From: Planctomycetota bacterium
GTDB lineage: Bacteria; Planctomycetota; J132
Direction: 5' to 3'
Length of the DNA stretch: 36,348 bases
Assembly: GCA_003694635.1 (NCBI GenBank)
Contig: RFKQ01000108.1
Span: 1 to 36,348, forward strand
A program made the position numbers and the translations under genes. Below the pieces are notes generated by a model that was given only the letters and a program-made list of their open reading frames with translations, made no database searches and was not told where the DNA came from. Below are positions 17,502 through 25,160 of this stretch, piece after piece (the stretch's first letter is position 1; each line of letters begins with the position of its first letter).

Positions 17502-18001
17502 CAGGCCAATTCCTCAATACCAAAATTTTTTGCAACTCTTTTTCATTGACTTTTTTATTTTTTAAGTTAAATTATAAAATAAAATGACGAAAAGGCAACG
17601 AAAAAATTCCCCCTTTTTCCCCGCTGAGCCCACTAGAAGCCCACTAGGTCGAGTGAACCAACGAAGCCCTCTCTATGCCTTAGTGTTGAAAACCAAAGGG
17701 GTTCGTGTCCAACACCTCTCGCCATCCCGGGAAATGGACGGGGAATACCCAAAGGATGCCCAAAAATACCTCAAGAATGCCAAAAAAATGCCGCAACGTG
17801 AAACCAAGACACTTTAAGCTGGATGGAGGCACTGCGCCGCTTAAGTTGCTCCTAGCATCGCTCCTAGAAGATAAGACACCTTGAGCGAGGTGGAGACACC
17901 ACCCCCGCCGATGAAAAGAGAAAAAAAACATAAAGAGAAAAAAAACATTTTTTAAGCGTTTTCTAACCACTTTTCAACTCCTCTCCCTTAGGATTGCTCC
18001 C
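17502..18001. other. 500-base intergenic region with short repeats
   Basis: The space lies between divergent genes. Its first 80 bases are AT-rich and include TTGACT (17546-17551) and TATAAA (17574-17579), but the 22-base spacing is wrong for a standard promoter. From 17806 there are two diverged direct copies of a 35-base unit (17806-17840 and 17873-17907, both starting AAGACAC and containing TGGAG) and an exact 17-bp tandem duplication just before oppA. A 77-codon plus frame (17584-17817) and a 96-codon minus frame (17680-17970) are open, but neither has a ribosome site or recognisable content. Confidence 0.5.
17915..17948. repeat. 17-bp exact tandem duplication
   Basis: AAAGAGAAAAAAAACAT occurs at 17915-17931 and again at 17932-17948, immediately followed by T-rich sequence, about 55 bases upstream of the oppA start. 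It is probably slippage in a purine-rich tract. Confidence 0.75.
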
Positions 18002-19816
18002 ATGAAATCAATCGCTCTAGGCTTTTTTGGTATTGTGGGCGCATTGCTCCTAGGATTTCTCCCCTTCGCTCAGCTGGAGCAATGGGAAGCCGATGCGGAC
18101 CTGCGCCTGTGCTGGGGAACAGAACCCAAAAGCTTAGACCCCGCTGTAATCACAGGGACCCTGGAATTTAAATACGTCCGATCCCTGTTCGAAGGGCTCG
18201 TGAGCTACGACCCCAAAAACCCCCTCCTCCCTGCCCCCGGCATAGCCTACAAATGGGAGGTCTCCAAAGATAAACTCACCTACACATTCTACCTCCGAGA
18301 AAATGCGCGCTGGAGCAACGGAGATCCCCTCACCGCCTATGATTTCGAATACGCCTGGCGACGAATATTAGACCAAAAGGTGGACTGCCGCTACGCCAAC
18401 GGCATTTTCTATATCTATATCCGCAACGGAGAGGCCTACTACCTCTCCAAACAAGCCGAACGCCTCCTCAAATCACTCATCACCACCTCCCCCCCCGACT
18501 CCAAAAAACAAGAATACCTCAACGCCATCGCCAAAGGCGCCACCCAAGCCCATCTCCCCCAACTCCAACAGCTCCTGGAAACAGAAAACAACCCCCATTT
18601 CCAAAACCAATACAAACGTATCCTGAAAAACGCCCAACAACGCCCCCCCATCCACTTTGAAGATGTGGGCATCCGTGTCCTAAGCCCCCATAAAATTCAA
18701 GTCACCCTCCAAAACCAAACCCCCTATATCCTCGATATCTTCGCCTTTCCTACCTGGTTTCCCGTTCCTCAAAAAGTGGTAGAAAAATACGGAGACGACT
18801 GGATTCACCCACAAAATATCGTGGTCAACGGCCCATTTGTCATCAAAAAATGGAAACCCCACTACATGATCATTCTGGAAAAAAACCCCTACTACCACAG
18901 CCCCGAAAAGGTCAAACTCCAAAAAGTCGCCTGCTTTATCCTTGACAAACCCATCACCGCTCTCAACTACTACGATACAGGCTATCTGGACTACCTCACC
19001 CAATCCGCCATTCCAGCGGATTTAATCGAAAACCTGAAAACCCGACCAGACTTTACCATTTTTCCTACTTTTTCCTGCACCTACCTGCGCTTCAATGTAA
19101 CCAAACCGCCCTTCAACAACGTCTGGGTGCGCAAAGCCATCGCTATGTCCATCGATAAACGGGAAATTGTGGACGTCCTCCGGGGCGGAGAAACCCCCGC
19201 ACCCACCCTCGTGCCCCCCTTTGAAGGCTACTCCAAATATCAACCCAAAGGCCTACCCTACGACCCAGAAACAGCACGAAAATACCTAAAAAAAGTCTAT
19301 CCTGATATCCAAAAATTCCCAAAAGTCGAATTTCTTATGGTCTCCTCCAGCGTCAAAACAAAACAAATCTTCACCGTCATCCGCAACCAACTTAAAAAAA
19401 ATCTAGGCATCACCATAGAACCCAAAGCCCACGAATGGCAAGTATACCTGGACGCCCTCTCCCGCATCCAATACGAACTCGCCTACGGAGGCTGGATCGG
19501 GGATTATATGGACCCCAACACCTTTATCGATATGTTCATCACAAACGGCGGCAATAACCGCACCGGCTGGGGAAATCCCCGCTACGACGCCTGGGTGAAA
19601 AAAGCCGCTAGCCTAACCAACAGAGAAGAACGCTTCGCTATCCTAGGGCGCGCGGAAAAAATGCTCCTGGAAGAAGAATGCGTGGTGGTGCCCCTCTACT
19701 ACCGCACAGATAGCTTCCTCCATAAACCATGGGTCAAAGGAATTGTCCCTAATCTAGGAGAACGCTATCTACTCCAGTTCCTGTGGGTCGATTCCAAAAG
19801 AAAGAGCTTGCCATGA
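18002..19816 (+). CDS. oppA: Oligopeptide ABC transporter substrate-binding protein (family 5)
   Basis: This 604-residue protein binds peptides or other solutes in the periplasm and delivers them to the permeases encoded next. It has an N-terminal hydrophobic segment (4-24) as a signal peptide or anchor. Family marks: LRLCWGTEPKSLDPA (35-49), SLFEGLVSYD (61-70), YTFYLRENARWSNGDPLTAYDF (about 94-115, typical of OppA/DppA) and, late, GWIGDYMDP. An extra helical stretch of about 65 residues (148-216) replaces the short loop after RNGEAYY and is unusual for the family. The start ATG has only a weak AGGA upstream. It overlaps oppB by four bases (ATGA). Confidence 0.9.
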   Translation: MKSIALGFFGIVGALLLGFLPFAQLEQWEADADLRLCWGTEPKSLDPAVITGTLEFKYVRSLFEGLVSYDPKNPLLPAPGIAYKWEVSKDKLTYTFYLRENARWSNGDPLTAYDFEYAWRRILDQKVDCRYANGIFYIYIRNGEAYYLSKQAERLLKSLITTSPPDSKKQEYLNAIAKGATQAHLPQLQQLLETENNPHFQNQYKRILKNAQQRPPIHFEDVGIRVLSPHKIQVTLQNQTPYILDIFAFPTWFPVPQKVVEKYGDDWIHPQNIVVNGPFVIKKWKPHYMIILEKNPYYHSPEKVKLQKVACFILDKPITALNYYDTGYLDYLTQSAIPADLIENLKTRPDFTIFPTFSCTYLRFNVTKPPFNNVWVRKAIAMSIDKREIVDVLRGGETPAPTLVPPFEGYSKYQPKGLPYDPETARKYLKKVYPDIQKFPKVEFLMVSSSVKTKQIFTVIRNQLKKNLGITIEPKAHEWQVYLDALSRIQYELAYGGWIGDYMDPNTFIDMFITNGGNNRTGWGNPRYDAWVKKAASLTNREERFAILGRAEKMLLEEECVVVPLYYRTDSFLHKPWVKGIVPNLGERYLLQFLWVDSKRKSLP

Positions 19817-20736
19817 AACTGGTCTACTTTTTATTAGGAAGATTGCTAGCCTCCATCGCCGTGGTTTTCTGCGTGATCTCCCTCTCGTTTGTGCTCATTC
19901 GACAAATTCCAGGCGACCCCTTTATCAGCGAAAAAGATGCCAACCCCCTCGTGCGGGAAGTCATCCGTGCAAAATACGGACTGGATAAACCTCCCCTCGT
20001 GCAGTACTGGAACTTCATCCGCGGAGCTATAGTGCTGGACTTTGGCCCTTCCTATACCTACCGTAGCTGGGACGTGATGGACCTGATTATAATGGGGTTT
20101 CCCGTCTCCGCCTTCCTAGGCTTCCTCGCCCTAACCCTAGCCACCTTCCTCGGGGTGTTCGCCGGCGCCCTAGCCGCTGCTAAGCGCAATAGCTGGGCCG
20201 ACTACCTCACCATGGCCATCGTCGTTTTAGGAATATGCCTGCCAAACTTCTTTGTGGCCCCCCTCCTTGTGATGATCTTCTCCCTCATCCTAATGTGGTT
20301 TCCACCCGCCGGATGGGGGGGATTTAGCCAACTCGTCCTGCCGGTCATTGTGCTCTCCCTACCCTACATCGCCTATATCTCCCGCCTAACCCGAGCCGGA
20401 ATGATCGAAGCTCTCGGGAAAGACTATATCCGCACCGCTAGAGCAAAAGGCCTAAAAGAAAGCAAGGTGATCTTCGAACATGCCCTACGCAACGGAATCG
20501 TTCCCGTAATCACCTTTCTGGGCCCAGCGGCCGCAGGAATCCTCACCGGCTCCTTTATCGTGGAAACCATCTTCCATATCCCCGGAATGGGAAAATACTT
20601 TGTCTACGCCTTTATCAACAAAGACTATAGCCTAATCCTAGGCGCCATCTTTATCTACTCCCTCCTACTTGTCTTCTTTAACTTCCTCGTGGATATAAGC
20701 TACTACTTTATCGATCCACGTACCCGAGAAAACTAG
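19813..20736 (+). CDS. oppB: Oligopeptide ABC transporter permease, OppB/DppB type
   Basis: The open frame reaches back to 19783, but the ATG at 19813 overlaps the oppA stop as ATGA and starts the expected MKLVYFLLGRLLASIA membrane helix; 307 residues. It has about six membrane segments, the OppB-type periplasmic loop after IPGDPF, and the cytoplasmic EAA loop that contacts the ATPases: IRTARAKGLKESKVIFEHALRN is read as positions about 205-227 in pieces. The C-terminal FIVETIFHIPGMGKYF is a strong family signature. It forms the channel with OppC. No ATPase gene is beside it. Confidence 0.92.
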   Translation: MKLVYFLLGRLLASIAVVFCVISLSFVLIRQIPGDPFISEKDANPLVREVIRAKYGLDKPPLVQYWNFIRGAIVLDFGPSYTYRSWDVMDLIIMGFPVSAFLGFLALTLATFLGVFAGALAAAKRNSWADYLTMAIVVLGICLPNFFVAPLLVMIFSLILMWFPPAGWGGFSQLVLPVIVLSLPYIAYISRLTRAGMIEALGKDYIRTARAKGLKESKVIFEHALRNGIVPVITFLGPAAAGILTGSFIVETIFHIPGMGKYFVYAFINKDYSLILGAIFIYSLLLVFFNFLVDISYYFIDPRTREN

Positions 20737-20901
20737 AAAACATAAAATCAAAAATCCCGACCTTCGCAACAAAAATCCTAACCGGATTTCCAATGAAACA
20801 AAAAAACCCCCTACCGTTCACCCCAAAACTGCCGAATCGTCCACCAAAATAGGAGAAAGCAAGGGCTCTCCACCACAAGGATAGCCCTTCGCCACAAACC
20901 T

Positions 20902-21837
20902 ATGAACAACAATGCCCAACCCCGACCAGTCAAGACCCCTTGGCGCCAAATCTATGACCGCTTCCGCAAAAATCGCCTCGCCATCCTCTGTATCTGGGTA
21001 TTCCTCGCCCTCGGTATCCTCAGCTTTCTTTTGCCCATCCTCTCCCCCTACGACTATACCCAACCCCAAATGCAAGAGCGCATGCAACCCCCTAGCCTCT
21101 CCCACTGGTTCGGCACCGACGCCATCGGCATCGATATGCTCACCAAATCCTTCGCCGGGCTGCGAGTTTCCATTCTAGTGGGCATCTTCGGCTCCCTACT
21201 CACCCTCGCCATCGGCCTAATCTACGGCGCTATCTCCGGATACGCCGGGGGAAAAGTCGACCAAATCATGATGCGGACGGTGGATGTGCTCTACGGCCTA
21301 CCCTACCTCGCCTACGTTATCCTAATCATTTTTGTCTTCAAAGACTACGGCGAACAATGGTTCACCGCCCAAGAAGGCTTCTGGGCCCGATCCAATAAAT
21401 ATATCTGGGAAATCTTCCTTATGACCCTCGCCCTAGGCTCCATCTCCTGGCTAACCATTGCCCGAATCGTGCGGGCGCAAGTGCTCTCCATCAAACAACT
21501 CGAATACGTGGAAGCCGCCCGAGCCTTAGGTGCTAGCAACGGCCGCATCCTTCTGCGCCATATCCTCCCCAACCTGATCGGACCTGTTATCGTGTACATT
21601 ACCCTCACCGCTCCCAACCTAATGCTCTTCGAATCCTTTATCAGCTTCCTAGGCCTAGGTATCCAACCTCCTACGCCTAGCATCGGAAAAATCATCAGCG
21701 ATGACGCCCTCGCCCAACTCACCGCACAACAACTCCCCTGGTGGCTACTCCTCTTCCCCAGCCTGCTCCTTGCCACCGCCTTGTTCTGTCTAAATATCAT
21801 CGGAGACGGACTTAGAGACGCCTTTGATGTCAAGTAA
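20902..21837 (+). CDS. oppC: Oligopeptide ABC transporter permease, OppC/DppC type
   Basis: The 311-residue product is the second channel subunit. It has the OppC N-terminal cytoplasmic segment (WRQIYDRFRKNRLAI), the first helix, the LSHWFGTDAIGIDML motif (about 65-80), several further helices and the EAA loop YVEAARALGASNGRIL, ending in LNIIGDGLRDAFD, all typical. Within the cytoplasmic middle is an extra loop with EQWFTAQEGFWARSN, as in some DppC proteins. No in-frame start codon lies between the TGA at 20794-20796 and 20902, so this ATG is the only candidate, although no Shine-Dalgarno is visible. The 165 bases after oppB hold nothing recognisable. The stop overlaps msrA by 11 bases. Confidence 0.92.
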   Translation: MNNNAQPRPVKTPWRQIYDRFRKNRLAILCIWVFLALGILSFLLPILSPYDYTQPQMQERMQPPSLSHWFGTDAIGIDMLTKSFAGLRVSILVGIFGSLLTLAIGLIYGAISGYAGGKVDQIMMRTVDVLYGLPYLAYVILIIFVFKDYGEQWFTAQEGFWARSNKYIWEIFLMTLALGSISWLTIARIVRAQVLSIKQLEYVEAARALGASNGRILLRHILPNLIGPVIVYITLTAPNLMLFESFISFLGLGIQPPTPSIGKIISDDALAQLTAQQLPWWLLLFPSLLLATALFCLNIIGDGLRDAFDVK

Positions 21838-22522
21838 AATCCGAGCATCCCAAAAAAAATTCCTCCCACAGAAAAAAAAACTCCAACTTACCACCCTCCT
21901 CTGCCTCTTCCTGCTCTCCTGCCAACAAAATCCACCTAATCCTACCCATAACACGGAGACTAAAAACGTGAAAAAATCCACCACCCCTACCCCCAAAGCC
22001 CTAGCCACCTTCGGCGGAGGATGCTTCTGGTGCACAGAAGCTATCTTCGAACGCATCCAAGGCGTGGAAAATGTAATCTCCGGATATGCCGGCGGCTCAA
22101 CCAAAAATCCTACCTACGAACAAGTCTGCTCAGGCAAAACCGGACACGCGGAAGTGGTCCAAATCACCTACAACCCCAACATCATCTCCTACGTAAAACT
22201 CCTCGAAATCTTCTGGAAAACCCATGATCCCACCACCCCTAACCAACAAGGCAACGATATCGGCCCCCAATACCGCTCCATCATCCTCTACCACAACGAA
22301 AAACAAAAACAACTCGCCCTAGAATTTAAACAAAAATTAGAAGCCGCTAAAATCTGGCCCAAACCCATCGTCACCGAAATCGTCCCCCTCCAACACTTCT
22401 ACCCCGCCGAAAACTACCACCAAAACTACTATCAACACCACCCAAACCAAGGATACTGCCAATTCGTCATCACCCCCAAAATCAAAAAATTAGAACAAAT
22501 CTTCGCCCCTTACCTAAAGTAG
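21827..22522 (+). CDS. msrA: Peptide-methionine (S)-S-oxide reductase as a lipoprotein
   Basis: MsrA reduces methionine-S-sulfoxide in proteins. The 231-residue product starts with a basic segment, a hydrophobic stretch (21-31) and lipobox LLSC with Cys32, so it is probably a membrane-anchored lipoprotein facing the periplasm; most bacterial MsrA proteins are cytosolic. After a Pro/Thr/Asn linker the catalytic domain begins with FGGGCFWC (catalytic Cys66) and contains ERIQGVENVISGYAGG, GHAEVVQITYNP, FWKTHDPTTPNQQGNDIGPQ in pieces, and QGYC with a likely resolving Cys211. A TTG lies one codon upstream of the chosen ATG. It overlaps oppC by 11 bases, so it is in the same transcript. Confidence 0.93.
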   Translation: MSSKIRASQKKFLPQKKKLQLTTLLCLFLLSCQQNPPNPTHNTETKNVKKSTTPTPKALATFGGGCFWCTEAIFERIQGVENVISGYAGGSTKNPTYEQVCSGKTGHAEVVQITYNPNIISYVKLLEIFWKTHDPTTPNQQGNDIGPQYRSIILYHNEKQKQLALEFKQKLEAAKIWPKPIVTEIVPLQHFYPAENYHQNYYQHHPNQGYCQFVITPKIKKLEQIFAPYLK

Positions 22523-22541
22523 ATTTTCTCGGAGCCTCTTT

Positions 22542-22607
22542 AGGGGGAACCCTTTTTAGAAAAAAGTGTTTCAGACTTCCAAAAACTTTCCCCTCCCAAA
22601 AAACACC
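22542..22607 (-). repeat. Dispersed hairpin/purine-linker repeat, cluster A (inverted)
   Basis: Read on the minus strand this is TTTTTTGGGAGGGGAAAG, then TTTTTGGAAGTCTGAAACA and an arm pair CTTTTTTCTAAAAAGGG. The same order occurs at 29573-29612 on the plus strand (TTTTTGGGAAGTCTGAAAACC followed by TTTTTTCTAAAAAGGG). It lies between the convergent ends of msrA and the basic-protein gene and could terminate transcription in both directions. Confidence 0.65.
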
Positions 22608-22614
22608 TCTTATT

Positions 22615-23223
22615 TTATCTCACCACCCGCCGCAGAAACTGCCGAAAAAGACGCTGGAACCTAGGAATGTATTTGCGCGCAAAATAGCGCAATACCCGCC
22701 TACTGGTAAAGCGTATATCTCTGCGAAGCTCCCTCAGAAGACGGGCAAACTGCACCAAAGGGCGCCTAGGAAATCTTTTAGCAAAACGTTTGGGGAAAAC
22801 ACGGAACTTCTTCGCCAATTTGTGCATATCCTTTCGCATACTTTGGCGCAACTTTTTGGCCGCCAAAAATCGCTTTTTAGGATCCCGGATGCGAAGCAGC
22901 TGTTTAAACTTCTTGCGGTACTTTAGACTCAAGCGCTTCCTAGCAAGATAAAAAGCTTTGCGGCGGCACTTTAAGCACATTTTTCCCAGCTTTTTGCACT
23001 TTTGGCAGACCTTCTTTCCGACCTTTGAGGGAGACTTTTTTTTCCTTGTAAAGGATGGCTTTTTCGTCTTTGCAGTGTCCGCCTTCTTCGCCTTACTTTT
23101 CCCTTTCTTAGCGGAAGCTCTCTTTTTTATCCCCGCTGACGCTTTTCCTCTCTCCTGAGCGGACAACGGAGAGAACCAAGCTAGAGCAAACAAAACCGGC
23201 AAAAGGTAAAAAAACTTCTTCAT
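22615..23223 (-). CDS. Exported, extremely Lys/Arg-rich protein with a four-cysteine cluster
   Basis: The ATG has AAAGGAG 6 bases upstream. The 202-residue product has a clear signal peptide (MKKFFYLLPVLFALAWFSPLSA, about 1-22). By my count it contains 42 Lys and 33 Arg against 6 acidic residues, about 37% basic. Lys dominates the first two thirds, in a histone-H1-like Ala/Ser/Lys stretch (29-70), and Arg dominates the last 60 residues, which look helical with Phe/Leu heptads. Cys73, 76, 83 and 86 (CQKC-x6-CLKC) suggest a small zinc or metal site, or disulfides after export. No family was recognised. Possible partners are LPS, extracellular DNA, acidic polysaccharide or the cell wall; this is inference. 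Confidence 0.75.
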   Translation of the reverse strand: MKKFFYLLPVLFALAWFSPLSAQERGKASAGIKKRASAKKGKSKAKKADTAKTKKPSFTRKKKSPSKVGKKVCQKCKKLGKMCLKCRRKAFYLARKRLSLKYRKKFKQLLRIRDPKKRFLAAKKLRQSMRKDMHKLAKKFRVFPKRFAKRFPRRPLVQFARLLRELRRDIRFTSRRVLRYFARKYIPRFQRLFRQFLRRVVR

Positions 23224-23384
23224 GCTACTCTCCTTTGAAACAACAAACTAAAAAACGAAATAATCCTGAAACCGATCGAAAGACTGTATGTTTGGCAACT
23301 TTAGTAAAGAAAAAGGTGCCTTTATTCCAAAAGTTTTCTCGATTTCTTGCAGAAATATTAAGAAGGAAAACCTTGGAAAAATCC

Positions 23385-23412
23385 TTGCGAAGAAAAAGAA
23401 AAATGATAAAAT
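23385..23412 (+). promoter_or_regulatory. Possible sigma-70-type promoter for the kinase/tad genes
   Basis: TTGCGA (23385-23390) and TAAAAT (23407-23412) with a 16-base spacer lie in AT-rich DNA upstream of the kinase gene, leaving a leader of about 250 bases that would include repeat cluster B. The match is moderate, and the A-rich context makes chance matches common. Confidence 0.3.
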
Positions 23413-23486
23413 AACATAAAATACTACGTAAATACGTAAATAACTTATCAAAAAAAAATGATAAAGAATTTCTGAAGAATGGCTCT

Positions 23487-23655
23487 AAAAAAGTTTTTGG
23501 CAAGGGGTGGTAGAGGAAAACCTTTTTTTCAAAAAGGGTTTCAGGGCTCAAAAGTTTTGGGAGGTTTGGAACCTTTTTTTGAAAAAGGTTCCGAGTGAGA
23601 AAAGTTTTTGGCAAGGGGTGGTGGAAAAGGGTTTCAGGATAAAAGGTTTTTTCCC
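23487..23655 (+). repeat. Dispersed hairpin/purine-linker repeat, cluster B
   Basis: Two exact copies of a 23-base purine-rich linker, AAAAGTTTTTGGCAAGGGG plus TGGT, occur at 23489-23511 and 23600-23622. Between them lie an imperfect hairpin around 23517-23542 and a perfect one at 23568-23592 (11-bp arms GGAACCTTTTT/AAAAAGGTTCC, 3-nt loop). The 38 bases at 23560-23597 are identical to 29464-29501. Confidence 0.85.
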
Positions 23656-23670
23656 AGTTCTAAGACCAAC

Positions 23671-25095
23671 ATGGCAAATGATAGCGTTTATGGCCAGATA
23701 GCGGTCAAAAAAAAATTTCTTACCAAAGAGCAGTTTCAGCAGTGTTATCAGCTCCATCGCAAGCTCAAAGCCATGGGGATACAGGCTAAACCGTTGGGGG
23801 AAATTTTGCTAGAGAAGGGGTATCTCACCCCGGAGCAGCACAAGAAGATTCTTGCGTATTTGAAGAAGCAGTCTCAAAAAATCAAAATCCAGGGTTATGA
23901 AATTTTAAAGTTGCTTGGCTCCGGAGGGATGGGGGCGGTGTACAAAGCTAGACAGAAAAGTATGGACCGGGTGGTGGCGCTGAAGGTGTTATCTTCTCAT
24001 TTGGTGGGCGATGAAGAATACATTGCCCGCTTTCAGCAAGAGGCCCATATCATCGCTCAGCTCAATCATCCCAACATTGTGAGCGGTTTCGATGTGGGGC
24101 AATCTGGTCCTTACCACTACTTTGCCATGGAGTATATCCGGGGAAAGCCTTTGGGAAAATGGCTAGCGGAGGGTCAGACGCTGCCGGAAGAGCAGGCGGT
24201 GGAAATTGGAATTCAGATGGCGCAGGTTTTGGAGCATATTGAAACCAAACAGATCGTCCACTGCGATATCAAACCAAACAACATTTTGCTGACGAAGAAA
24301 GGCCAGGTAAAGCTCTGCGACTGGGGTTTGGCCCGGCCCACTCATTCTCAGACAACAGAAGAAGCGAAGGCGATGGGAACTCCCTACTATATTTCCCCGG
24401 AACAGGCGGCCACAGAAGAGGTGGATATCCGAAGCGATATCTATTCCCTAGGAGCGACCCTCTACCATTTGGTGGTAGGGGAACCTGTGTTTGATGGCCC
24501 GAGTCCTATGGTGGTGATGACCAAGCATTTAACGGAGCCAATTGTGCCCGCTAGAGAGAGAAATCCGACGGTTTCGGAAGAATTCAATGCGGTTTTGATG
24601 AAGATGTTGGCGCGCCATAAACAGGATCGATACCAAACCCCAACAGAGCTTCTCAACGATTTCCAGAAACTGAAAGATGGCACCTTTGAATTGCCCTCCC
24701 CCCAACGCCTCTTTCCCACCTCTACCTCCAAGCGAGGATCGAAGAAGACAGGGCCCAAAAAATCCTTCCGGAGGCACTTTCCCTCGGGCCTGTCCACAAA
24801 ACAGTTCCATGAGCGCGTCTCCTTCGCATTCTTCGTCTTCCTTCTCGTCTTCCTTTTTGCCTCCGTCTACTACATCATCTGGGTCGACCACGACAAATAC
24901 AAAGCGCTGCAAGGCAGCAGTGACCCTCAAAAAGAGAAAGAAGCCTGGCAAATGCTAAAGAAAGCCTCCCATTATCGAGGGATGAACCCCGACGATCTTC
25001 TAGGCATCGCCGCTCGCTACAGGGAAGTGATCGAGCGATACCCCAACACAGAGGCGGCAAAGGAAGCGGAGGCAAAATTAAAGAATCTAAAATAG
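23671..25095 (+). CDS. Transmembrane Ser/Thr protein kinase, non-RD variant, upstream of the tad genes
   Basis: The ATG at 23671 is chosen because the frame before it is repeat sequence; 474 residues. Order: an N-terminal helical domain (about 8-68) of the sort found in front of kinases in related bacteria, with FLTKEQFQQC and YLTPEQHKKIL as two similar helix starts; kinase domain 76-335 with GSGGMG (83-88), Lys105 in VALKV, H197-C198-D199 and D217-W-G; a Ser/Lys-rich basic linker; one membrane span (about 383-405); and a 65-residue external tail ending in YPNTEAAKEAEAKL. The usual HRD is HCD and DFG is DWG, but the catalytic Lys and both Asp are kept, so activity is likely. It lies just before CpaB and an FHA-bearing CpaF. 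Confidence 0.92.
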   Translation: MANDSVYGQIAVKKKFLTKEQFQQCYQLHRKLKAMGIQAKPLGEILLEKGYLTPEQHKKILAYLKKQSQKIKIQGYEILKLLGSGGMGAVYKARQKSMDRVVALKVLSSHLVGDEEYIARFQQEAHIIAQLNHPNIVSGFDVGQSGPYHYFAMEYIRGKPLGKWLAEGQTLPEEQAVEIGIQMAQVLEHIETKQIVHCDIKPNNILLTKKGQVKLCDWGLARPTHSQTTEEAKAMGTPYYISPEQAATEEVDIRSDIYSLGATLYHLVVGEPVFDGPSPMVVMTKHLTEPIVPARERNPTVSEEFNAVLMKMLARHKQDRYQTPTELLNDFQKLKDGTFELPSPQRLFPTSTSKRGSKKTGPKKSFRRHFPSGLSTKQFHERVSFAFFVFLLVFLFASVYYIIWVDHDKYKALQGSSDPQKEKEAWQMLKKASHYRGMNPDDLLGIAARYREVIERYPNTEAAKEAEAKLKNLK

Positions 25096-25160
25096 CATTC
25101 CAAAACAAGAGCGTGAATCAAAACAATATTTTACGGATTTGTTCTGCGGGAAAATCAACC

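Larger units (their letters stand above)
23224..23670. other. 447-base AT-rich intergenic region with tandem repeats and hairpins
   Basis: The region lies between the divergent basic-protein and kinase genes. From 23224 to 23465 it is AT-rich. TACGTAAA is repeated twice in tandem (23425-23440), and an inverted repeat TTATCA/TGATAA (23445-23450, 23459-23464) flanks an A8 run. From about 23487 to 23655 it is filled with repeat cluster B. A 129-codon minus frame across the region consists largely of repeat sequence and is not a gene. Confidence 0.6.

Noticed and set aside
17584-17817. 77-codon plus-strand frame between tadE-like and oppA genes
   Set aside because: No ribosome site, no recognisable domain, and the region holds short repeats; it could be real but cannot be supported.
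17680-17970. 96-codon minus-strand frame in the same gap
   Set aside because: Start lies in a purine-rich tandem duplication and the hydrophobic start comes from poly-A/T; no ribosome site.
20793-20852. Short frame (19 codons) between oppB and oppC
   Set aside because: Too short, with no ribosome site; the oppC frame has no earlier start either, so the gap is left as non-coding.
23225-23614. 129-codon minus-strand frame
   Set aside because: It runs through the hairpin repeats and AT-rich spacer; its Phe/Leu/Lys-rich translation is a by-product of poly-A/T and repeat DNA, and a related frame recurs wherever the repeats occur.
23487-23655. Sigma-54 (-24/-12) promoter suggested by TTGGCA in the repeats
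   Set aside because: The TTGGCA is part of the repeated linker and no GC element stands at the correct spacing.
23224-23670. DnaA boxes at the skew change
   Set aside because: I looked for TTATCCACA-like nonamers and found none good enough to list; the origin idea rests on skew only.
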